NCBI GenBank assembly: GCA_019240525.1
Contig: JAFAYE010000001.1
Coordinates: 841,300 to 905,299, forward strand
DNA: 64,000 nucleotides
Direction of reading: 5' to 3'
Source of the DNA: Candidatus Eremiobacterota bacterium
GTDB lineage: Bacteria; Vulcanimicrobiota; Vulcanimicrobiia; Vulcanimicrobiales; Vulcanimicrobiaceae
Position 1 is the stretch's first letter. Every line of letters begins with the position of its first letter. Below, in pieces: positions 1 through 7,008 of the stretch. The notes under the pieces were generated by a model. That model saw only the letters and a program-made list of their open reading frames with translations. It was not told where the DNA came from and searched no databases. The translations under genes and the position numbers were made by a program.

Positions 1-1
1 C

Positions 2-166
2 TCGCAAGACGTCATGCGGCTTTTCGCGCGGCTCAACGACGAACAAGGCATCACGATCATGCTGGTGACCCACGAACCCGACGTGGCCGCCTATGCGCGA
101 CGAATCGTCACTTTTCGCGACGGGGTCATTACCGGCGATACCCTCAATGAAAGGCGCGCGGCATGA
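2..166 (+). CDS. ABC transporter ATP-binding protein, C-terminal end (partial)
   Basis: Frame 2 is open from the window edge to the TGA at 164-166. The translated tail contains LVTHEPDVAAYARRI followed by a short IVTFRDGVI strand. This is the H-loop (switch) histidine and the closing region of a LolD/MacB-type ATPase that energises lipoprotein or macrolide export. The stop codon overlaps the start of the permease gene by 4 bp (ATGA at 163-166), so the two are translationally coupled. The Walker motifs lie outside the window, so only the subfamily is inferred, from the neighbour. Confidence 0.85.
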   Translation, partial: SQDVMRLFARLNDEQGITIMLVTHEPDVAAYARRIVTFRDGVITGDTLNERRAA

Positions 167-1380
167 GGCTTAAACTAACGCTCCGAATCGCGCTGTCGGC
201 GCTCGTTCGCAACAAGGCTCGCTCGCTGTTAACCATGCTCGGCATCGTTATCGGCGTCGCCGCGGTCATCGTCACGGTGGCCATCGGCGTGGGCGCTCGT
301 ACGTCGGTGCAACAGAGCATTAGCAGCCTCGGTTCGAATTTGATCGTCGTGCAGCCCGGCAGCGTGACGCAGACGGGCGCGCGGACCGGCTTCGGTGGGG
401 CCTCGACGCTCACGCCTGACGACGGCTTGGCGATCGCGAAGCTCCCCGGCGTAGCGTCGGTCTCACCAGCGGTGTCACTGCGCACGCAGGTCGTCGCCGG
501 CGCGAACAACTGGCAGACGACGATTACCGGCGTTGCGCCAACCTACACGTTCATTCGCTCGTGGCCGCTCGCGCAAGGCGCCTTTTTCAACGAAAACGAG
601 GTAGCGTCGGCGGCAAAGGTTGCCGTGCTCGGCGCCACGGTCGTAGCCGAGCTCTTTCCGAACGACGACTCGCCGATCGGGCAAACCGTCATCATCAAAG
701 GGGCTCCGTACACGGTCATCGGAACGCTTACTCCGCTCGGTCAGAGCGGCCTCGGTACCGATCAGGACGACGTCGTCATGATTCCGTACACGTCCGCGAT
801 GGAACGCCTCACCGGCCTGACGACGGTTAACACGCTGATGATCTCGGCGGCGACACAGGACCAGATTTCTGCGGTAACTTCGAGCGTGACGCAGCTGCTC
901 GAGGCGCGCCATCGCATCGTGGCGCCGCAAGTCGATGATTTTCAAGTGCGCAACTTGCAAGCAATCGCGCAGACCGCGTCGCAGACCGGAACGGTAATGG
1001 AGCTGTTGCTCGCTGGTGTCGCCGCAGTCTCGTTGGTCGTCGGCGGAATCGGTATCATGAACATCATGCTCGTTTCGGTAACCGAGCGTACGCGCGAGAT
1101 CGGCTTGCGCATGTCGGTCGGCGCCCGTGCGGCCACGATCCTGCGGCAGTTTCTCGCCGAATCGGTCGTGCTATCGACAATCGGTGGCCTCATTGGGATC
1201 GTCACCGGTGCGATCGGGACGCTCGCAGTCGCCGCGTTGACGCATTGGCCGACGGCGATTCCGCCCCAGTGGATTCTCGCATCGGTCGCATTCTCTGCTA
1301 TGGTGGGCATCTTTTTCGGATACTATCCAGCCCGAAAGGCCGCGCAGCTCAATCCGATCGAGGCCCTGCGTTTCGAGTGA
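163..1380 (+). CDS. MacB-like ABC transporter permease
   Basis: This 405-aa inner-membrane permease has the MacB/LolC layout: one membrane segment near residues 20-42, a large periplasmic domain (about 45-270, MacB_PCD type) and an FtsX domain with three segments near 276-300, 325-350 and 365-390. The motif SVTERTREIGLRMSVGAR before the last segments is the coupling-helix signature of the family. It would form the membrane part of a tripartite-type exporter with the upstream ATPase (4-bp overlap). The following response regulator starts inside its stop codon (GTGA at 1377-1380), so exporter and two-component system are one transcript, which suggests a self-regulated export or stress module. 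The substrate cannot be told from sequence. Confidence 0.9.
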   Translation: MRLKLTLRIALSALVRNKARSLLTMLGIVIGVAAVIVTVAIGVGARTSVQQSISSLGSNLIVVQPGSVTQTGARTGFGGASTLTPDDGLAIAKLPGVASVSPAVSLRTQVVAGANNWQTTITGVAPTYTFIRSWPLAQGAFFNENEVASAAKVAVLGATVVAELFPNDDSPIGQTVIIKGAPYTVIGTLTPLGQSGLGTDQDDVVMIPYTSAMERLTGLTTVNTLMISAATQDQISAVTSSVTQLLEARHRIVAPQVDDFQVRNLQAIAQTASQTGTVMELLLAGVAAVSLVVGGIGIMNIMLVSVTERTREIGLRMSVGARAATILRQFLAESVVLSTIGGLIGIVTGAIGTLAVAALTHWPTAIPPQWILASVAFSAMVGIFFGYYPARKAAQLNPIEALRFE

Positions 1381-2045
1381 AAGCACGCATCGCCGTCGTC
1401 GACGACGAGCGGCATATCTGCGAGCTTCTGGCGATGGCATTGGGCCACCGCGGCTACGAGGTACGCTCCGCCGCGGACGGCGCGGCCGGTTTGGCATTGG
1501 TACGGGAATGGTCGCCCGATTTGATCGTTCTCGACGTGATGATGCCAAAAACGAGCGGAATCGAGTTGATGCCGTCCATTCGCCGGATCACCGACGCGCC
1601 TGTCATCATGCTCAGCGCGCGCGGCGAAGTCGAAAGCAAAGTCGAAGGTCTCGCGCACGGCGCCGACGACTATTTGAGCAAACCTTTCGAGATCTCGGAA
1701 TTGCTCGCCCACATCGAGGCGAAACTGCGTCGTCCCCACATCGAGAGCCGTTCCATCCTCGAATACGAGGGAGTCTTCGTCGACCTGAAGGAGCACATCG
1801 TCGAACGCGACGGCCGTCGTCTCGATCTTTCGCCCCTCGAATTCGATTTGCTGGTGACGCTGCTGCGTCGTCCGCGACGCGTCTTCACTCGCGAAGAACT
1901 GCTCGACGAAGTGTGGCGGGAGGCCGAAGTCGGGACCGGCGCGGTCGAGCGCTACATCTCGTATCTGCGCGGCAAAATCGACGAGGGCTTCGATCGCCCG
2001 TTGATTCACACCGTGCGCGGCACCGGATATACGCTGCGTGTCTGA
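1377..2045 (+). CDS. OmpR/PhoB-family response regulator
   Basis: The 222-aa protein has an N-terminal receiver domain (acidic pair D9/D10, phospho-acceptor D53 in LIVLDVMMP, switch Lys K102 in LSKPFE) and a C-terminal winged-helix domain ending in HTVRGTGYTLRV, typical of OmpR/PhoB. An in-frame ATG lies further upstream at 1245, but that would read 44 residues of non-family sequence inside the permease gene. The GTG at 1377 overlaps the permease stop by 4 bp and gives the usual family length. The next gene, the histidine kinase, overlaps its end by 8 bp. It is predicted to bind DNA and control this operon and possibly other genes. Confidence 0.92.
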   Translation: MKARIAVVDDERHICELLAMALGHRGYEVRSAADGAAGLALVREWSPDLIVLDVMMPKTSGIELMPSIRRITDAPVIMLSARGEVESKVEGLAHGADDYLSKPFEISELLAHIEAKLRRPHIESRSILEYEGVFVDLKEHIVERDGRRLDLSPLEFDLLVTLLRRPRRVFTREELLDEVWREAEVGTGAVERYISYLRGKIDEGFDRPLIHTVRGTGYTLRV

Positions 2046-3387
2046 CGCCTTTGCGCCGTTCGCGCGCCGGCTGACGCGCAGCTACGTCATCCTCGCTCTG
2101 GCACTGATCGTTCTCGTCGTTGCGGCCACGAGCGTGCTGGCTTTCCTTCTCGATGTCGGTACCTTGAACGAAGCGATCGCCGGCGACGCACACCGCCTCA
2201 CCCAACGCGCGCTCGCCTACCAGCGCGCGCACCAGCCGCTGCGTGCTTACGCTCCCATCATCGTTGGCGAAATCGGCGGTCCGCGGGTGGGCGTGCACGT
2301 GTATGACGACGATCACCAGCTGCTGGCGCGCAGCGAGCGCGGCCGCGCGGGACCGCCCGGGCGGTTTACGGCTGCCGTCGCCATGTTATCGGGAGTGCGC
2401 CCGGCTGTCGTGGATGTACCAGGAGGGACGATCGTCGTGGTCCCCGACCTCGAGGGCTTCGCGCGTTTGCTCGCACGCTATCTCGCGTTCGTCCTACCGA
2501 TCGGCGCACTCGCCGTCATCGTAGCTTGGATCGTTGGCCGCGCAATTTCGCGGCGCGCGATCGCTCCGCTGCACGACGTCGCGAGGGCCTTGCGCCGCAT
2601 CGCCGCCGGCGAACTTCCCGAGCCGCTGAACGCGGGCGAAAGTAGCATCCGCGAGCTCACCGCGGCATATAATGCGCTGGCCCATCGGCTCGCGGCCGCA
2701 ACGCTCGAGCGCGAGCGAAACGAGTTGCAGATGCGCCAGTTCGTCGCGGATGCCGGTCACGAGCTGCGCACGCCGTTAACCATCGTGATGGGTTATCTCG
2801 AAATTCTCCAACAAGGAATCGTCGGCGAGGCGGCGGTGGGCGACGTCTATGAAACGATGTTGGCCCAGAGCCGCCGGATGCGAGCCTCGATCGAAAAACT
2901 TATTCTCCTAGCGCGGCTGGAGCGGCCCCAGCCACCGCAAACTGAGGCGGTTGACGCCGGGGCGCTGACGCAACGTGTCGCCGAAGCGCTGCGTCCGCTG
3001 GCAGGCGATCGCATTGGCCTGACAATTCCACCGTCTTCCTGCATCGTCGCGGCCGATGAGGGCGAACTCTATGAAGCGCTGCGGAATGTGGTCGAGAATG
3101 CCATTCGCTACGCCCCCGAATCACCAATCTCAATCGACGTGTCATGCGAAAATTCGTTGGTGACGATCGTCGTCAGCGATCGAGGACCCGGCATGGAGCC
3201 CCGTGATCTCGAGAACGCATTCGATCGATTCTATCGCGGTGGGACGCGCAGCGGCGAAGGGTCGGGTCTCGGCCTCGCCATCGCAAAACGCGCCGTCGAA
3301 CGCATCGGCGGAACGATTGAACTCAAAAGCCGGCGCGGTCTCGGTACGCAGGTTACCATCGCGCTGCCGCGGGCTCGTGAGACGTAA
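2038..3387 (+). CDS. Sensor histidine kinase
   Basis: This 449-aa membrane kinase has two membrane segments (about 16-38 and 144-168) enclosing a periplasmic sensor loop, then a HAMP-like linker. The HisKA motif FVADAGHELRTPL carries phospho-acceptor H241. The ATPase boxes are N (VVENAIRYAPESP), G1 (DRGPGM) and G2 (GEGSGLGLAIAKR). It starts with GTG at 2038 and overlaps the response regulator by 8 bp, so they are a cognate pair. The periplasmic loop is about 100 residues and is not a domain I recognise. The gene converges on the following monooxygenase with only 4 bp between stop codons. Confidence 0.93.
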   Translation: MSDAFAPFARRLTRSYVILALALIVLVVAATSVLAFLLDVGTLNEAIAGDAHRLTQRALAYQRAHQPLRAYAPIIVGEIGGPRVGVHVYDDDHQLLARSERGRAGPPGRFTAAVAMLSGVRPAVVDVPGGTIVVVPDLEGFARLLARYLAFVLPIGALAVIVAWIVGRAISRRAIAPLHDVARALRRIAAGELPEPLNAGESSIRELTAAYNALAHRLAAATLERERNELQMRQFVADAGHELRTPLTIVMGYLEILQQGIVGEAAVGDVYETMLAQSRRMRASIEKLILLARLERPQPPQTEAVDAGALTQRVAEALRPLAGDRIGLTIPPSSCIVAADEGELYEALRNVVENAIRYAPESPISIDVSCENSLVTIVVSDRGPGMEPRDLENAFDRFYRGGTRSGEGSGLGLAIAKRAVERIGGTIELKSRRGLGTQVTIALPRARET

Positions 3388-3391
3388 CAGT

Positions 3392-4600
3392 TCACTGCGC
3401 GTTGACGTGCTCGGGACGAAACCCCAAGCCGACGAGCCGTCCCGGGATGCGAGGAAGAAAGGGCAAGAATCTCAGCACCGCTGGAAGCCGATGCAAGAAT
3501 GGCGTACGCCCCTGCGCCAGGACGCGTCCGATAATGTTGCGCTGAATAAAGAGCTGCAACAATTGCGTACGGCGAGCAGCCGATTCCCTACGCCGCTGCA
3601 CGGCCGCAAGGTCGCGCTTCGTAAGATCACCGCGTAACAGCTTTGGCGCTAAGATGTTCGCCGCGGCGACAGCATCTTGAATGGCGAGATTGATTCCGAC
3701 TCCGCCGATCGGCGACATCGCGTGCGCGGCATCGCCGATACAGAGAAGTCCGGGACGGTACCACTCCCGCAAGCGGTTCACCCGAACCGTCAGCAGTTTC
3801 ACATCGTCCCAGGTTTGGATTTCATCCACGCGATCGCTAAGAAACGGTACGATGGCTCCGATCTGCTTGCGAAACTCTTCGATGCCGCGTTCGTGGAGCT
3901 GCGCCTGCGTGCCCTTCGGAATGACGTACGCGCACTGCCAGTAAACGCCCCGATCGATCAACGCCATGATGCGCCCGTCGCGAATGTATCCGAAGGTTTC
4001 GTGCGGATCGTCGGAACGCTTGCTCAGACGTAGCCAAAGGACGTCCATCGGCGCACCGAGCTCGATCGGCTGCAAGCTCGCCTGTCCGCGCAGGGTGGAT
4101 TCACGGCCATCCGCGGCGATCGTAAGTTTGGCGCGAACGTCAAGCGGACCATTTGGAGTCTGCGCGCGCACGCCGGCGACGCGTCCGTCGTTCCATAGGA
4201 GTTCCTGCGCCCGCGCCTGCATCCGCAAATCGAAGCTGGGGTACTCGGCGGCCTTCTCGACGAGAAAGTTCAAGAAGTCCCACTGCGGCATGAACGCCAA
4301 GAACTTACAGCGCGTCGGCAAATGCGTGAAATCTGCAACGGTAACCAGCGTCTCACCGAGATTGCCCGATAACTTGGTTACCTCTTGATGTGGACGTTCC
4401 AGAAACGACTCGAGCACGCCCAACTCGTCCATCACGTCGAGTGTCGACGGATGAATCGTGTCGCCGCGGAAATCGCGCAGAAAGTCGGCGTGCTTTTCCA
4501 AGAGGACGGTCGAAACGCCGGCGCGAGCAAACAGCAGTCCCGCCATCATACCGGCCGGGCCGCCGCCGACAATGCAGCAATCCGTTGTGATTTCGCTCAC
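3392..4600 (-). CDS. FAD-dependent aromatic-ring-hydroxylase-type monooxygenase
   Basis: A 402-aa flavoprotein of the p-hydroxybenzoate hydroxylase superfamily. It has the N-terminal Rossmann motif GGGPAG at residues 12-17, the FAD/NADPH contact region DGRESTLRGQ and the second FAD motif CIGDAAHAMSPIGGVGIN. Length and motif order are complete. Such enzymes use NAD(P)H and O2 to hydroxylate aromatic or isoprenoid-like substrates; some inactivate antibiotics. Nothing in the neighbourhood gives the substrate. It is transcribed towards the two-component system and appears to be a single gene. Confidence 0.85.
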   Translation of the reverse strand: MSEITTDCCIVGGGPAGMMAGLLFARAGVSTVLLEKHADFLRDFRGDTIHPSTLDVMDELGVLESFLERPHQEVTKLSGNLGETLVTVADFTHLPTRCKFLAFMPQWDFLNFLVEKAAEYPSFDLRMQARAQELLWNDGRVAGVRAQTPNGPLDVRAKLTIAADGRESTLRGQASLQPIELGAPMDVLWLRLSKRSDDPHETFGYIRDGRIMALIDRGVYWQCAYVIPKGTQAQLHERGIEEFRKQIGAIVPFLSDRVDEIQTWDDVKLLTVRVNRLREWYRPGLLCIGDAAHAMSPIGGVGINLAIQDAVAAANILAPKLLRGDLTKRDLAAVQRRRESAARRTQLLQLFIQRNIIGRVLAQGRTPFLHRLPAVLRFLPFLPRIPGRLVGLGFRPEHVNAQ

Positions 4601-4723
4601 GCCGGCGTCTTTTTCGACGAATGCGCCGGTCAGCCCGGCGTGCCCGCTGCACGGGTGGCCGAGGGGAGACGCCCTCGAGCGGAGTAACTCCCCGTGCGAG
4701 CATGACTAGCGAAAGGCTCCGTT

Positions 4724-4945
4724 GTGGGAATTTCAAAGCAAAAGATTGATGCCATTTACGAGCTGCGTGAGGCCGCCGAAGAGAAGGCGTTGGCCGCGAA
4801 GAGCGTTGACGAGAATCCCACACCTGCAAAGCGCGACCAGCTTCTGAAAACGCAACTCGCACTCGAAGAGAAAACCATGGCGGCGATTTCCGTCTGCCAC
4901 GAATGCGCCCAACAGCACAAGGACGACGCGCCGCACGGTGCTTAG
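4724..4945 (+). CDS. Small helical protein with a CHECAQQH segment
   Basis: A 73-aa protein starting with GTG at 4724 after a weak AAAGG. It is mostly charged helix (rich in Glu, Lys and Ala) and ends in VCHECAQQHKDD, where two Cys and two His could form a small metal site. No family is recognised. An antisense frame of similar length (4733-4936) exists, but its composition looks like a shadow. The stop codon overlaps the end of the convergent RsbW-like gene by 4 bp. It could be a small cytoplasmic binding protein; existence as a gene is likely but not certain. Confidence 0.5.
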   Translation: MGISKQKIDAIYELREAAEEKALAAKSVDENPTPAKRDQLLKTQLALEEKTMAAISVCHECAQQHKDDAPHGA

Positions 4946-5325
4946 GGCAGGCGTTTGACCAGCCGCAGCGAGCGGCCATCGTCGGAAAACTCAACTTCGT
5001 CCAACAACTGATGCATGATGTAAAGCCCGTATCCGCGGAGCGCTCCGCGCACGGGCTCGATGTCGAGGCGGGGAAGAAAGCCTCGGCCGTCGTCCCGAAT
5101 CTCCGCAACGAGCCGCTCGCCGTCGTCGAAGCCCGTGACCGTCAGCGTCGATGCATGGCTGTGCTCGACAGCGTTTGCCAGCGCCTCTCCGATCGCGGTC
5201 TCAAAATCCGACAAATCGCGACCTGACAAACGCTGGGCTGCAAATTTTACGTACTCGCGGCGAGCCTCCCGAGCGCCGGAGGCCGAACATGGGAAAGATC
5301 CGCGATAACGACGAGCCACCCCCAC
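4942..5325 (-). CDS. Anti-sigma-factor-like serine kinase (RsbW/HATPase_c)
   Basis: About 127 aa. The C-terminal half carries the GHKL ATPase boxes in short form: the N box EAIGEALANAVEHSH, the G1 box EIRDDGRGF and the G2-like GYGLYIMHQLLDEVEF. This is the size and layout of RsbW/SpoIIAB-type kinases that phosphorylate anti-anti-sigma factors and hold sigma factors. The open frame reaches an ATG at 5415, but a good ribosome site (AAAAGGAGAT) lies just before two in-frame GTG codons at 5325 and 5319, so I start at 5325. No sigma factor or STAS partner is next to it; a SpoIIE-type phosphatase lies at 26230-28083. Confidence 0.78.
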   Translation of the reverse strand: MGVARRYRGSFPCSASGAREARREYVKFAAQRLSGRDLSDFETAIGEALANAVEHSHASTLTVTGFDDGERLVAEIRDDGRGFLPRLDIEPVRGALRGYGLYIMHQLLDEVEFSDDGRSLRLVKRLP

Positions 5326-5425
5326 GCGCCACTTATCTCCTTTTAAGCCGCCCGGTAATCTCGATAGCGAAAATCCACGACCTCTTCTGACGGGGGAACC
5401 GTCTGGAGAATCCAAAAACGTCCGT

Positions 5426-5878
5426 ATGATTAGATCGCGCTTGGCTTCACTTGCATCTCTGGCGGCGCTTTTTCTCGTTGCTTGCGGCGGATCGCAGCCC
5501 GTGGCTCTTACGGCTAATACGGCGGTTCAGCCAGCAACTCGCGCTCGGACGCAGACTTTTCGTGGGTTCTACTCGGCAAAGTTCACCGACGTGGTCGGCA
5601 GCACTCTCCCCTTTTCGTCTTTGTGCTTGCGGTTTACACCGTCCGGCGCTTGGCGCTCCGTACCCCCGAACTCGTTTAATAACGGAACGTACCTTCTGTC
5701 TGGCAACGAATTGTTTGCGTCGGCCCAAGCCCCATGGTCGCCGGTCATCTACGCAACCTTGCAAGGGACTATAGCCGGCACACATGGCTCCGGCTACTAC
5801 ATCGTCATGCAACCTACCGGCCCGCTCTATAGTGGCGGGACGTTCACCATAACGCGCGCGGGCCAGAAGCACTGTTAA
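5426..5878 (+). CDS. Putative lipoprotein, unknown function
   Basis: A 150-aa protein with an N-terminal signal and lipobox LVAC (Cys20) followed by GGSQP, so it is exported and lipid-anchored. The mature part is beta-rich, with many Ser, Thr, Gly and aromatic residues (for example SGNELFASAQAPW), and no known domain is recognised. Its last 35 bp overlap the end of the convergent gene at 5844-6203. It belongs to a cluster of three small secreted proteins between 5.4 and 6.8 kb. Confidence 0.65.
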   Translation: MIRSRLASLASLAALFLVACGGSQPVALTANTAVQPATRARTQTFRGFYSAKFTDVVGSTLPFSSLCLRFTPSGAWRSVPPNSFNNGTYLLSGNELFASAQAPWSPVIYATLQGTIAGTHGSGYYIVMQPTGPLYSGGTFTITRAGQKHC

Positions 5879-6203
5879 CGAGCGGATGTTGGCACAATCC
5901 CGGAACTAAGCGAAGGTGCACGGCCGTCGTAAAACCGGTATCCACTTGGATTGCGTCTGAAAATGCGCACGCTGAGCGCGTCTCAGCCTCAACGCCGTAA
6001 GAGCCTGACGCTAGACCCGTAAAACGGAACGAGCCATCCGATTCCGAGACCGTCTTTTGTATTACATTACTAGACGGTATTGAAACGGCGAATATGGGCA
6101 CCCCGGAAACGGATTTGCCCTTGTCATCGGCAACCGTCCCCGCGATCTCCGGTGCGGGCGATAAAGCTGCCAACGTCAGAATCAAGCAGACAACGAGGTT
6201 CAT
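5844..6203 (-). CDS. Exported carboxypeptidase-regulatory-like (Ig-fold) protein
   Basis: A 119-aa protein with a signal peptide (about 18 residues, ending near ALSPAPE). One beta-sandwich repeat of the CarboxypepD_reg type follows: IAGTVADDKGKSVSGVPI ... SDGSFRFTGLASGSYGVEAE. These domains are adhesive or structural rather than catalytic. A purine-rich ribosome site (GGGGGAG) lies 8-9 nt before the ATG at 6203. The 3' end overlaps the convergent lipoprotein gene. Confidence 0.75.
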   Translation of the reverse strand: MNLVVCLILTLAALSPAPEIAGTVADDKGKSVSGVPIFAVSIPSSNVIQKTVSESDGSFRFTGLASGSYGVEAETRSACAFSDAIQVDTGFTTAVHLRLVPGLCQHPLVNSASGPRALW

Positions 6204-6376
6204 CCTAGCTTCTCCCCCTAGAAATCGTAAGCGTCCAGAGCGTAAGCCTGTGACCCTCGCCTCGCTGTCCTTTTTATGTGCAACCGGAGACTTTTATAGG
6301 CAGCTGCCGTTAGTAAGGCAAAGGCGGTTACCCCTGCGAGCAGCCGTCAACGCAGATGAAACTCCGAAGACTTAAC

Positions 6377-6820
6377 CTACCCGGGGCAAGACTGGTTCGT
6401 TATCGGTAGGCGCACAATTCCGATCGCATGGCCGTTCTTATCAATTGCCTTAAACGGCACGGTTGCTGAACCGCATACTTTACCGTTGAAAACATCTTTG
6501 AATCGATTTTTATCGCCGTTATGGCCGACAACGTGGCAGTACCAATGGAATTTGGTATGCGAGTCGGCGGGAACGTGACAGGGTTGATTGTCAAACGTTG
6601 CATAAGCAATACCCTTGGCGCTAACAGCGACAAGTACATTATCACCTTTGTACGTAAGGGTTACCGGGCACGGCGATATGCTCGTCCCACCGCTGCCATT
6701 GCAAGTTCCGGTGCCTGCACGCAAGCCGGCGGCGTTAGAGCCGGTCGGGACGGCGCCGTTTGAACCTAAACTGGAACACGCCGTGACAGTTAGTGCCACG
6801 GCCAGGCTGAGAAACCGCAT
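6377..6820 (-). CDS. Putative lipoprotein, unknown function
   Basis: The frame is open upstream to 7003, but the ATG at 6820 follows AGAAGGAC and begins a proper lipoprotein signal, MRFLSLAVALTVTACSS (lipobox VTAC), so I start there (147 aa). The mature part has six or more Cys residues in pairs (GTCNGSGG, SPCPV, QPCHV, WYCHV, KVCGS, QSCPG), suggesting a disulfide-stabilised secreted domain. No family is recognised. It is divergent from the oxidase-permease gene at 7009. Confidence 0.68.
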   Translation of the reverse strand: MRFLSLAVALTVTACSSLGSNGAVPTGSNAAGLRAGTGTCNGSGGTSISPCPVTLTYKGDNVLVAVSAKGIAYATFDNQPCHVPADSHTKFHWYCHVVGHNGDKNRFKDVFNGKVCGSATVPFKAIDKNGHAIGIVRLPITNQSCPG

Positions 6821-6973
6821 TTGTCCTTCTAATCCTTCCAACGTGGCTGACGGTGTTTCTGACCTTTCTGCCCCGCTTTGCCTTACCCCCTGGCTTGGCG
6901 TCGGGGCGACGCCTTCATAGGCCACTCCCCCCAAGAGACCCAAGAAACCCCAAGAGCCAAGAGAGCGGGAGAA

Positions 6974-7005
6974 AGGCGCGCCTACGAACAAGATTAGGCG
7001 CACCT
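6974..7005. promoter_or_regulatory. Direct repeat of an AGGCGCRCCT palindrome before the oxidase-permease gene
   Basis: AGGCGCGCCT (6974-6983, a perfect 10-bp palindrome) recurs as AGGCGCACCT at 6996-7005, with a spacing of 22 bp centre to centre (two helical turns). It ends 3 bp before the ATG at 7009. Arrangement and position fit an operator for a dimeric metal-responsive regulator, but this is inference; no regulator is known. No clear Shine-Dalgarno sequence is seen at the usual distance from this ATG. Confidence 0.4.
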
Positions 7006-7008
7006 AAC

